The notes beneath the pieces are model-generated. The model worked only from the letters and a program-made list of their open reading frames with translations. It was not told where the DNA came from and did not search any database. Position numbers and translations under genes: made by a program. From Luteibacter anthropi (GTDB lineage Bacteria > Pseudomonadota > Gammaproteobacteria > Xanthomonadales > Rhodanobacteraceae): a stretch of DNA of 64,000 nt. Below are positions 43,857 through 51,616 of this stretch, in pieces. Position 1 is the stretch's first letter. Each line of letters opens with the position of its first letter. The DNA is taken from NCBI RefSeq assembly GCF_011759365.1, contig NZ_JAARLZ010000008.1, forward strand, positions 186,001-250,000, given 5' to 3'.

Positions 43857-45491
43857 ATGGATTCAAAGCACGCCCCCCTGCCTTCGTTCGAAGAGCACGC
43901 TTCACGCCTCTCCCATACCCACCTTCGCACGCTCGTCAACGATGACGCCCGTGCCGCTCGCTTGCGCAAGCGTGTGGGTCCCATCCTGCTCGACATCACC
44001 CGGCAGAAGCTCGATATCGCCGCGCTCGATGCGGTGGGCCACTACATCGAAGGCACCGGCTGGCAGGCCGCGCGCGATGCGATGTTCGAAGGTAAACACA
44101 TCAACACCTCCGAAGATCGCGCCGTGCTGCACACCGCACTGCGCGGTGGCGCGTCGCGTCATCCGGCGGCGCCGGCCGACGTCCGCAAGGAAGTCGCCGA
44201 TGCGCTCGACCAGATGGAGCTTCTGGTCAATGCCGTCCACAAGGGCGAAGGCGCGTCGGTAGGCCTCATCGGTGGCGTCACCGACGTGGTGAACATCGGC
44301 ATCGGTGGTTCGGATCTTGGCCCCCGCCTTGCCGTGCATGCGCTGGAGCAGTTCCACGTCAAGGGCATCACCAGCCACTTCCTCACCAATGTCGATGGCC
44401 AGGCCGCCGCCGACCTGATGAAGAAGCTCGATCCCGCGCACACGCTGGTGATCCTGGTTTCCAAGAGCTTCAACACGCAGGAAACCCTGCTCAACGGCGG
44501 CGTGTTCCGCGACTGGATCCTCAAGGCCAACAACGGCGACGAGGCGAAAACAGCCAAGCACTTCATCGCCGTCAGCTCCAATGTCGAGGCCGTGCAGAAG
44601 TGGGGTGCCTCGCAGATCCTGCCGATGTGGGACTACGTGGGTGGTCGCTTCTCGCTGTGGTCCGCGGTGGGTGCGTCGATTGCCTTCTCCATCGGCATGC
44701 AGGGTTTCCGTGACCTTCTTGCGGGCGCTGCCGAAGCCGACGATCACTTCCGCACCGCCGGATGGCAGGATAACGTTCCGGTGCTGCTCGCCATCGCCGA
44801 GCTGTGGAACCGCAACATCCTCGGTCGCTCAAGCCGTGCGGTGGTGCCGTACGTGGATTATCTGGGAGACCTGCCTTCCTATCTTCAGCAGCTGGAGATG
44901 GAAAGCCTTGGCAAGCACGTGCACCCGGACGACGGCAGCGAAGTGAAGGGCTCCACCGTGCCGGTCGTGTGGGGCAGCATCGGTACCAACGCACAGCACG
45001 CGTATTTCCAGGCACTGCACCAGGGTACCGACACCGTACCGCTGGAATTCATCGGCGTGGTGAAGCCGGCGCACACGCTGCGCGAGAACCAGGATGTACT
45101 GCTGTCCAACCTGCTCGCACAGGCCGCCGCGCTGTCGCTGGGCAAGACCTTCGAAGAGGCCCTGGCCGAAGCGAAGACGGGCAGCGAAGCCGAGCGTCGC
45201 GCGCTTGCCGCCCAGCGCACCTTCAAGGGCGATCGCCCGAGCACGGTCTTCATGCTCGACGCACTCACCCCGCATTCGCTGGGCGCGCTCATCGCGCTCT
45301 ACGAGCACAAGGTGTTCATGCTCGGCCACCTGTGGGGCATCAACGCGTTCGACCAGTGGGGCGTGGAGCTGGGCAAGGTGATTGCCAAGCAGATCTATCC
45401 GTCGCTTGCGAACGACAAGAGCGCCGGTGATCTTGGTCAGTTCGACGGTGCCACGCGTGGACTGATTGAGGCGATCCGCGACCGGCGCTGA
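43857..45491 (+). CDS. pgi: Glucose-6-phosphate isomerase
   Basis: 544 residues from ATG 43857; an in-frame upstream extension would run into the repeat array. The two SIS-type sugar-isomerase lobes carry VNIGIGGSDLGPRL, VSKSFNTQETL, GGRFSLWSAVG (signature 1) and GVELGK near the C-terminus (signature 2). Catalytic Glu lies in the QLEMESLGK region. It interconverts glucose-6-phosphate and fructose-6-phosphate. A variant REP pair and a terminator follow. Confidence 0.96.
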   Translation: MDSKHAPLPSFEEHASRLSHTHLRTLVNDDARAARLRKRVGPILLDITRQKLDIAALDAVGHYIEGTGWQAARDAMFEGKHINTSEDRAVLHTALRGGASRHPAAPADVRKEVADALDQMELLVNAVHKGEGASVGLIGGVTDVVNIGIGGSDLGPRLAVHALEQFHVKGITSHFLTNVDGQAAADLMKKLDPAHTLVILVSKSFNTQETLLNGGVFRDWILKANNGDEAKTAKHFIAVSSNVEAVQKWGASQILPMWDYVGGRFSLWSAVGASIAFSIGMQGFRDLLAGAAEADDHFRTAGWQDNVPVLLAIAELWNRNILGRSSRAVVPYVDYLGDLPSYLQQLEMESLGKHVHPDDGSEVKGSTVPVVWGSIGTNAQHAYFQALHQGTDTVPLEFIGVVKPAHTLRENQDVLLSNLLAQAAALSLGKTFEEALAEAKTGSEAERRALAAQRTFKGDRPSTVFMLDALTPHSLGALIALYEHKVFMLGHLWGINAFDQWGVELGKVIAKQIYPSLANDKSAGDLGQFDGATRGLIEAIRDRR

Positions 45492-45511
45492 TTTAGCGGT
45501 CATCATGCTCT

Positions 45512-45583
45512 TGTAGGAGCCGACCTTGTCGGCGACCGGATGGGCCTTGTGCTTCCCGGTCGCCGACAAGTTCGGCTCCTACA
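45512..45583. repeat. Variant inverted REP pair (GCCGACCTTGTCGGC core)
   Basis: Forward copy TTGTAGGAGCCGACC/TTGTCGGCGACC at 45512-45538, inverted copy at 45557-45583. It shares the outer TGTAGGAGC and GCGACCG with the main family but has a different palindromic centre (GCCGAC/GTCGGC in place of GCGCGC), so it is a second subtype, seen once here. Confidence 0.88.
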
Positions 45584-45585
45584 GA

Positions 45586-45616
45586 AGAAAGGCCCGGCAT
45601 CGCCGGGCTTTTCTTT
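45586..45616 (+). terminator. Rho-independent terminator after pgi
   Basis: GCCCGGC (45592-45598), loop ATC, GCCGGGC (45602-45608), then TTTTC; 100 nt after pgi because the REP pair lies between. An A-run before the stem could allow reverse use. Confidence 0.8.
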
Positions 45617-45626
45617 GCTTGCCATG

Positions 45627-45673
45627 ATTACCTATTGATACATGTTTATGTATGATATGTATCAATAGGTAAT
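45627..45673. promoter_or_regulatory. 17-bp perfect palindrome upstream of the HTH gene
   Basis: Arms at 45627-45643 (ATTACCTATTGATACAT) and 45657-45673 are exact reverse complements with a 13-nt AT-rich centre. The centre repeats ATGTAT, allowing nested pairing. TTACCT (45628-45633) and TATGAT (45651-45656), 17 nt apart, could be -35 and -10, so binding would cover the promoter. AT content is far above the surroundings. It ends 14 nt before the HTH start codon. Confidence 0.75.
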
Positions 45674-45687
45674 TCATTGGAGTGTTC

Positions 45688-46104
45688 GTGGCTGCCTTTC
45701 ACACAGTCGAAGACGTCGCCGTGCGCTTGAACCTGCATCCCCGCACGGTTCATCGCATGATTCGTGAAGGCCGCCTGCGAGCCACGCGCATCGGCAAGTC
45801 CTATCGGATCCTTGATGCCGACCTGAATGCATTTGTGGGCCTGGAACCAGAGGATTCACCCCCTCCGGCGCCGCCGCGCGCCACCGGTATCGTTGATATC
45901 CCTGTGATCTCCGCTGCGGAGGCCGATCGCCTGACGGTCGCCACGCAGGCCATGCTGCTATCCAGGGGGCAGGACGAGGCTATGCACTTCACGGCCAGCC
46001 ATGATGCGGCGCATGGTCTGTTGCGCTTCATCGCGACGGGTTCTCCGGTCGACGTGGCGGCATTGCTGGAAGGGGTGGCCTACCTGGTGAAGGGCGTGCG
46101 ATGA
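45688..46104 (+). CDS. Small helix-turn-helix (excisionase/MerR-like) DNA-binding protein
   Basis: 138 residues from GTG 45688 (GGAG five nt upstream); GTG 45682 is a poorer alternative. The N-terminal ~50 residues are an excisionase-type winged helix (HTVEDVAVRLNLHPRTVHRMI, then GRLRATRIGKSYRI). A Pro-rich linker (EDSPPPAPP) leads to a helical C-terminal part of unknown fold. It overlaps the alpha/beta-hydrolase gene by 4 nt (ATGA). The strong palindrome just upstream is the likely operator, suggesting autoregulation. No integrase or phage gene is nearby, so it is not taken as a phage excisionase. Confidence 0.85.
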   Translation: MAAFHTVEDVAVRLNLHPRTVHRMIREGRLRATRIGKSYRILDADLNAFVGLEPEDSPPPAPPRATGIVDIPVISAAEADRLTVATQAMLLSRGQDEAMHFTASHDAAHGLLRFIATGSPVDVAALLEGVAYLVKGVR

Positions 46105-46937
46105 ACGGACGCCCGCTTCCTGAAACGCTTCGTAATGAATACCTGGCATGCCTTGCCCGATGGCCGGTACCCGGCGAGCAACTTACGGTGGCAACCCGGC
46201 AGGGCGACACGTTCGTGATGGCCTGCGGCAATGAATCCGCCCCGCCGGTCGTACTGTTGCACGGCGCACTGGCGAATGCGGCTAGCTGGATGTTCGATGC
46301 TGCAGCATGGTCGGAAGCTTTTCGTGTCTATGTCGTCGATGTCATCGGTGAGCCCGGGCTGAGCGCACCCTCCCATCCCCGGCTCGACAGCGATGCATGG
46401 GCCTGCTGGCTGGATGACGTGCTCGATGGCCTGGGTCTGGCCCACGCATCGTTCGTCGGCATGTCATTTGGTGGCTGGATTGCTCTGGATTACGCGCGCA
46501 GGCGCCCCGGCCGTGTATCGCGACTGGCACTGTTGTGTCCCGCCGGCATCGGAAAGCAGAAGGCGTTTCTCTGGAAGGCGCTTCCTCTGCTTCTGCTGGG
46601 CTCTTGGGGCGCTTCGCGCATCCGGTCCATGGTGATGGGGCCGCAGCCCGTGGATCTTCCCGAGGACGTCTCGCAGCTGATGACTTTCCTCCAGCGGCTT
46701 CGTACTTCGGTAAAGCCGCGGCCCATGCGGATTCCCCGCCTCAGCGATGACGCATTGAGAGATATGGGCATGCCGGTGCTGGCAATCGCAGGCGACCGGG
46801 ATGTCCTGCTGGACTCCCGGGAAACGATGGCACGAATAAGTGCGTTGGTGCAGCGGGGTACGGTACACATGGTGAAAGCGGGTTATCACTACCTCCCGGG
46901 GCAGCGGGGAAGAATCAGGGCGTTTCTGAGTACTTGA
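46101..46937 (+). CDS. Alpha/beta-fold hydrolase
   Basis: 278 residues. The oxyanion segment VVLLHGALANAASW, nucleophile elbow GMSFGG (Ser in the middle), late acid region IAGDRDVLLD and C-terminal His in VKAGYHYLPGQ complete a catalytic triad, so an active esterase, lipase or lactonase is expected. There is no signal peptide, so it is cytoplasmic. It is coupled to the preceding HTH gene. Whether it belongs functionally to the lipoprotein cluster that begins 117 nt downstream is unknown; an inverted repeat lies in that gap. Confidence 0.88.
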   Translation: MNGRPLPETLRNEYLACLARWPVPGEQLTVATRQGDTFVMACGNESAPPVVLLHGALANAASWMFDAAAWSEAFRVYVVDVIGEPGLSAPSHPRLDSDAWACWLDDVLDGLGLAHASFVGMSFGGWIALDYARRRPGRVSRLALLCPAGIGKQKAFLWKALPLLLLGSWGASRIRSMVMGPQPVDLPEDVSQLMTFLQRLRTSVKPRPMRIPRLSDDALRDMGMPVLAIAGDRDVLLDSRETMARISALVQRGTVHMVKAGYHYLPGQRGRIRAFLST

Positions 46938-46983
46938 GCCGTCCGTGGCCGGAATTGCATGGCTTCGCCTACAGCGAAAGTTG

Positions 46984-47009
46984 GATCGCATATTCCATTC
47001 CATGCGATC
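46984..47009. promoter_or_regulatory. 8-bp inverted repeat upstream of the lipoprotein cluster
   Basis: GATCGCAT (46984-46991) and ATGCGATC (47002-47009) are exact reverse complements with a 10-nt spacer. There is no T-run after it, so an operator upstream of the lipoprotein array is more likely than a terminator of the hydrolase gene. Confidence 0.4.
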
Positions 47010-47054
47010 AAGAATGGTGACGACAAATGACAGGCCTGGGAGGCCTTCGCCACC

Positions 47055-48737
47055 ATGGAAGGACTACGTCGTTATGCCTGGATATGCCTTGGTATCCTGC
47101 TTCTGCAGGGGTGCAGTGGGGACATGGCGCCGCAGAAGCGCCCGGCATCCATAGCAGGAGTAATACGCCCTTCGGAGGACGGCGATGCGGTCGCACGTCA
47201 TCTTCAATCACGCTACGACCAGGTCATTCCGAACTGCGACAACAACGCGTCCAGCCCGTCATTCCTTTGCAGTGGTCTTCTTCTGAGGGCAACCGAATAC
47301 TCGGACAAGTACCACTCATGGCAGCCCAATCCGGCAACGGCAGCCTGGGGGGTATCGTTCTCGTGGTTGCGCAAGGATAGCGACTTCAAGGATACCCACG
47401 GCACGAGCAATGGATTCATCGTTTATCCCGAGAAGTTTGCCCTGTCCAATGGACTGGTGCCTGTGGAGGTGGAATGCCTCTATCCGCAGGATGCATGGAC
47501 CTCGGGTCCCGATCGTTGTACATCCCATGCTTACTCGTCCGGAGCCCCCGCACCCACCATCCCGCTCTGCCAGGACATCGGCGTCTATAAGAGCGACGAC
47601 TGGCTGAAGAAGGGTTTTTTCGACAACGAAAACCAATGCGCTTTCGATCTGCGGCCAGCGCGCACCAGCCGGGCGACGGTGGTCATGCATAGCGTGGAAA
47701 TCCGCCGTCTCAGCAGTGCGCAGCTGGGATACCGGCGCAACGAAATCATCGTTGCCGACTGGAGCAAGACACCGGATGCCCGGTTTCCCATCGAGGCGTT
47801 CTTCTATAAGCAGGATTCACTGCCAGGAAAGCCCACTCCTCTATCCAGTGCGCAGAGCGATCAATGCGATTTCTGGAGGACGGTAAAGAAATGGATTCCC
47901 ATCATTCGCTGGGAAGGCACCGCAGCACCATCAGGGAGCGCGAAGTTCCTGTACAGGGTACAGGACCAGAAGACACCTGATTCGTGCGGTGTTCCTCCGC
48001 CAGATTCGGGCGCGGACGTGGCCCGTCACCTGCAGTCACGATACGACGATACGGCGCAAACGTGCCCGGATCAGCCACGCAAGGCGTTGATGTCGTGCTC
48101 CGGCGTACTGATGCGTCCGGGATGGGTGGGTAACATCTGGCAGCCGATAGAGGCCGACAAGGTATCCGGAGTGGGGATCGACTGGGTGCGTCGGGATTCA
48201 AATGCAACGTCGTTGCGGAGCTATGCAGGCATTGTTTTCTTTCCAGAGAAATACATCAGGCCGCCCCAGAAAAATGTCATTGTCGCAGCCTGCGCATATC
48301 CCGATATGAGTCCGTCCGACGGATTGTCCTGGCGCTGCGGAACGGTATGTCAGAAGCAATCGCCGCCGGTAAAGGATGCCGCCGGCTGGGTCAATCGCTT
48401 TACCGGTGACCGGAATCAATGTGCCTTCTCCATGGATGATGGTGATCCAGCCTATCTGTGGCAGCAGATGATGATTGTTCGCCAGATCAGAAGGTTCAAC
48501 CGGCCGGCGGACATCATCGTGAACGCATGGAGCGCTAAGGATGTCGAGGTTCCCGTGGAAGCGATCTACTGGACGACGAGGGACCCGGAATCCCTGCGGA
48601 AGGCCCGGGCTATTCAGGAAATGTATAAAGATGATACGTCGTTAAGGATTCCGGTGATTCGGGTTGAAATGGTGGCAACCCTTCCACAACGAATCACATT
48701 TTCCTACCACGAAGCGGATCAGAGCGTGAGTCCCTGA
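47055..48737 (+). CDS. Two-domain lipoprotein of the tandem array, protein B
   Basis: 560 residues. The signal peptide ends LLLQGC (Cys20). Domain 1 (about 46-310) has all family motifs: VARHLQSRYD, FLCSGLLLRAT, GVSFSWLRKDSDF, NGFIVYP, DRC, NENQCAF, RRNEIIVADW, PIEAFFY and KWIPIIRW. Domain 2 (about 317-560) is divergent: motif NEII has become ADII, EAFFY is EAIYW, and WLRKDSN is WVRRDSN. It may have lost whatever activity the first has. It is first in a run of five genes with 25-40 nt gaps. No aspartate follows the lipid-modified cysteine, so outer-membrane sorting is expected. Function unknown; halovibrin-like is a recollection only. Confidence 0.75.
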   Translation: MEGLRRYAWICLGILLLQGCSGDMAPQKRPASIAGVIRPSEDGDAVARHLQSRYDQVIPNCDNNASSPSFLCSGLLLRATEYSDKYHSWQPNPATAAWGVSFSWLRKDSDFKDTHGTSNGFIVYPEKFALSNGLVPVEVECLYPQDAWTSGPDRCTSHAYSSGAPAPTIPLCQDIGVYKSDDWLKKGFFDNENQCAFDLRPARTSRATVVMHSVEIRRLSSAQLGYRRNEIIVADWSKTPDARFPIEAFFYKQDSLPGKPTPLSSAQSDQCDFWRTVKKWIPIIRWEGTAAPSGSAKFLYRVQDQKTPDSCGVPPPDSGADVARHLQSRYDDTAQTCPDQPRKALMSCSGVLMRPGWVGNIWQPIEADKVSGVGIDWVRRDSNATSLRSYAGIVFFPEKYIRPPQKNVIVAACAYPDMSPSDGLSWRCGTVCQKQSPPVKDAAGWVNRFTGDRNQCAFSMDDGDPAYLWQQMMIVRQIRRFNRPADIIVNAWSAKDVEVPVEAIYWTTRDPESLRKARAIQEMYKDDTSLRIPVIRVEMVATLPQRITFSYHEADQSVSP

Positions 48738-48777
48738 TCGGTATCGAGTACTCAGAGAAATAAAGGAGCTTTCCGGC

Positions 48778-50562
48778 ATGGACGCAGGCAAATGCATTCT
48801 GGGATTTATCATGGTGGCAGGCCTGGTAATGATGGGCTGTTCTGCATTGCAGCCGGGTAAGCCCTCGCCCCGCGATGCGGATGCCGCTGTCACCGAGGTC
48901 CGGTCCTCGCTTGTAACGACTACGGACGAATTGGGTGACGACGTCGCGAGGCACGTGCAGTCCCGCTATGACGAAAGTCGTACGGACTGCGGAAGCAAAA
49001 CGTCCCCGGCCTTCGTCTGCTCCGGACTGCTTCTCAGGTCAACCATTTACGACGACAACTACCATAGCTGGATGCCGAATCCACAGGCCGATGCGGGAGG
49101 TGTGGTTTTCTCCTGGCTGCGTCAGGACACAAATTTTCTGACATCGGGTCCGTCGTCCAATGGGTTCATCATCTATCCGCGTAGCGTAAGTGACGCGAAG
49201 GGAATGACACCCTTGTCTGTTCGTTGTGGCTTCCCGCTGGAAGCCGGTTCCGGCGGGGATGACCGATGCCACTTCAAGTGGGCGCCTTGCCACTTGATGA
49301 AGCCGCCAGTCCACACGGCATTCGACTGGCTTGCCATTTTCCAGGAAGGACCCAGCCCGGCTCCGGACGATCAGTGCGCGTTCGCCGTGGAGCGGGGGCT
49401 TCCAGATACGGCTCTTGCGTGGATGCAGATCGTTGGGGTCAGGCAGGCTCTCCAGGCGAAGAGGCGAAACGAAATCATCGTCCAGTCATGGCGGGGCACG
49501 GATGAGGCGCTGATGCCCGTGGAGGCGTTCTTTTACCGGACATCGGGCAACGGCGATCCTGGCCCATCCCTGGATGCCGCGAGAAAGGACCAGCGTAAGT
49601 TCAGGGACGTCAGTGGCAGGTGGATTCCTGTTATCCGGTGGCTGGCGTCGGACAGCGTCGTGGGAGGCGCAAGATTCAGTTACGACGTAGCCGACCAGGC
49701 TGTACTTCCGGGTGAAGGTGGCGGCGCCTCCGTGGCCCGGTATCTGCAAAGCCGGTATGACAGTTCAATGGCCAGCTGTCCTGGTGCTGGCGCAACGCCG
49801 TCGTACGCCTGCTCCGGGCTTCTCATTCGTTCGACGATGTATTCCGATCTCTATTTTTCATGGCGACCCAACCCCGCAACGGCGGATTGGGGGGTGTCGT
49901 TCTCCTGGTTGCGCAAGGATTCAAACTTTGCGGACAGCTATCCCACGGGCAATGGTTTTGTCGTCTATCCACTGCTCGATGCTCAGCGGCGAGGGCTGGC
50001 GATCTTCGATGTACGCTGCGCGTTTCCCCGTGATGCCTGGTCGGCCGGTCCCGATCGATGCTTATGGCATCAGAACGGAAACGGTTCCAGGACGATGACG
50101 AAGCTATGCCATCTGCACGATCCGGCCATTCTCACCGCGGCGGACTGGAAGAAAGCCGGCTATGGCGATGACGAGAATCAATGCGCATTCGCCGTCAACG
50201 AAGGTTACGCCGGTCGCGCCGACGCATGGCGTCAGATGATCGAGGTGCGCAAGCTGGATTCGGTAAGGTGGCGAAACGAAATCATCGTCAAGGCATGGAC
50301 CGGCCTGGACGATACAAGCATGCCCATCGAAGCCTTCTTCTACCGGCCCGAGTCGCGCCCCGACAAGCCCGACCCCCTGGCCGGTGCCCGGCAAGACCAG
50401 CGTGACTTTTACAAGCTGACGATGCGCTGGGTTCCGGTCATCCGTTGGGATCCCACGGACTCCACGCAAGGCGGCGCGAAGTTTTCGTACCGGGCAGTGG
50501 ATCAGTTGATACCCCCGCAAACGTCCTCCGGGCGATCAGTGCCTGCGGGATCCATCCACTAG
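48778..50562 (+). CDS. Two-domain lipoprotein of the tandem array, protein C
   Basis: 594 residues. A GGAG site precedes ATG 48778, and the signal peptide ends MMGC (Cys21). Domain 1 (~52-308) resembles domain 1 of protein E (FKWAPCH against VKWAICQ after the DRC motif). Domain 2 (from ~312) resembles domain 1 of protein B (PNPATADWGVSFSWLRKD). Both retain CSGLL, WLR-D-NF, NEIIV, EAFFYR and VPVIRW-type motifs. The two domains are joined by a short Gly-rich linker (PGEGGG). Predicted as an exported outer-membrane lipoprotein with unknown activity. Confidence 0.75.
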   Translation: MDAGKCILGFIMVAGLVMMGCSALQPGKPSPRDADAAVTEVRSSLVTTTDELGDDVARHVQSRYDESRTDCGSKTSPAFVCSGLLLRSTIYDDNYHSWMPNPQADAGGVVFSWLRQDTNFLTSGPSSNGFIIYPRSVSDAKGMTPLSVRCGFPLEAGSGGDDRCHFKWAPCHLMKPPVHTAFDWLAIFQEGPSPAPDDQCAFAVERGLPDTALAWMQIVGVRQALQAKRRNEIIVQSWRGTDEALMPVEAFFYRTSGNGDPGPSLDAARKDQRKFRDVSGRWIPVIRWLASDSVVGGARFSYDVADQAVLPGEGGGASVARYLQSRYDSSMASCPGAGATPSYACSGLLIRSTMYSDLYFSWRPNPATADWGVSFSWLRKDSNFADSYPTGNGFVVYPLLDAQRRGLAIFDVRCAFPRDAWSAGPDRCLWHQNGNGSRTMTKLCHLHDPAILTAADWKKAGYGDDENQCAFAVNEGYAGRADAWRQMIEVRKLDSVRWRNEIIVKAWTGLDDTSMPIEAFFYRPESRPDKPDPLAGARQDQRDFYKLTMRWVPVIRWDPTDSTQGGAKFSYRAVDQLIPPQTSSGRSVPAGSIH

Positions 50563-50587
50563 CGCTTATTGACGAATAAGGTGCCGC

Positions 50588-51580
50588 ATGAAAAAGGAAT
50601 TTTCGAGAATACTGGGGGTGCTCGCCTTTTTCGGCTTGCTGAGCGCGTGTACAACATCCCCCGGTATAGCACACAGGCCGTTGGCTACGGAGGCGACGGA
50701 TGTGGCGGGGGCTCCTATCGAGACCGGTGAACAGGTGCTCAGGCATCTCCGGGACCGCTATGGACAGTCGGTGGCCCGATGCGTCGATGACAACAATGCG
50801 CCTGCCTTCGTCTGCTCGGGAATCCTGCTTCGATCCACGACGTATCCGTCAGGCAAGCGGTACGCATGGATGCCGAATCCCAATTCTACCGAAGCGGAAG
50901 GCGTTTCCGTTTCCTGGCTGAGGCAGGACTCCAACTTCTGGAATCCGTTCCCCTCTTCGAATGGCTTCATTATCTATCCCAAGCATTGGTCCGAAAAATA
51001 TGGCATGACGTCCCTTCGGGTTCGCTGTGCCTTTCCCCAGGATGCATGGTCGCAGCCGCCGGATCGTTGCCACTGGCTCGAAAAAACCGTTCCGCCGACC
51101 CAACCCAGGGTGAACCAGCCGCTGTGCCACTTGCAGCGGCCCAAGCCGATATGGACGGGTCAGGAGTGGAAGGATGCCGGGTTCTACGACGACACCTATC
51201 AATGCGCCTTCGGTCTGGAAAAAGACGGTGTGATGGTGGATACCGCAAGTGCATTCATGGCCATGGTGGCGGCGCGTCTCCTTGTCGGCACCCACAATCG
51301 GAACGAATTGATCTTCGTTGATTGGCGAAGGACCAGCGCGGCAGCGTTTCCCATCGAAGCGTTCTTCTATCAGAACGCAAAGGCGGAGCCCGGCTACCAG
51401 GACCCCTTGACCAACGCAAAAGCCGATCAGTGCATCTATGAAGAACTTACACACCGGCGTGTGCCATTGATCCGCTGGAACATGAACAGAACGGGCTTGC
51501 AGTCGTTCGACTACATCGCGAGCGACCAGGCGTCTGCTTCGGAATGCCGCGCTCTCGTGCGTCGGTGGCAGGAAAACTGA
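50588..51580 (+). CDS. Single-domain lipoprotein of the tandem array, protein D
   Basis: 330 residues. The signal peptide ends LLSAC (Cys21). One domain (about 48-318) has FVCSGILLRST, GVSVSWLRQDSNF, SSNGFIIYP, RCAFPQDAW, YQCAFGL, HNRNELIFVDW and PIEAFFYQ. It is strikingly close to domain 1 of protein F (both have EPGYQDPLTNAK and LTHR-VP), so the two share a recent ancestor. The C-terminus adds ~15 residues beyond the usual DQ end, including a Cys. It is the only single-domain member within the run and starts 25 nt after protein C. Confidence 0.75.
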   Translation: MKKEFSRILGVLAFFGLLSACTTSPGIAHRPLATEATDVAGAPIETGEQVLRHLRDRYGQSVARCVDDNNAPAFVCSGILLRSTTYPSGKRYAWMPNPNSTEAEGVSVSWLRQDSNFWNPFPSSNGFIIYPKHWSEKYGMTSLRVRCAFPQDAWSQPPDRCHWLEKTVPPTQPRVNQPLCHLQRPKPIWTGQEWKDAGFYDDTYQCAFGLEKDGVMVDTASAFMAMVAARLLVGTHNRNELIFVDWRRTSAAAFPIEAFFYQNAKAEPGYQDPLTNAKADQCIYEELTHRRVPLIRWNMNRTGLQSFDYIASDQASASECRALVRRWQEN

Positions 51581-51616
51581 AGTTTCCGGGTCTGGTCTGG
51601 ATTGACTTCACCATGG

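Noticed and set aside
45688-46104. HTH gene as a phage excisionase marking an integrated element
   Set aside because: No integrase, attachment repeats or phage genes nearby; the C-terminal half and the coupled hydrolase do not fit an excisionase.
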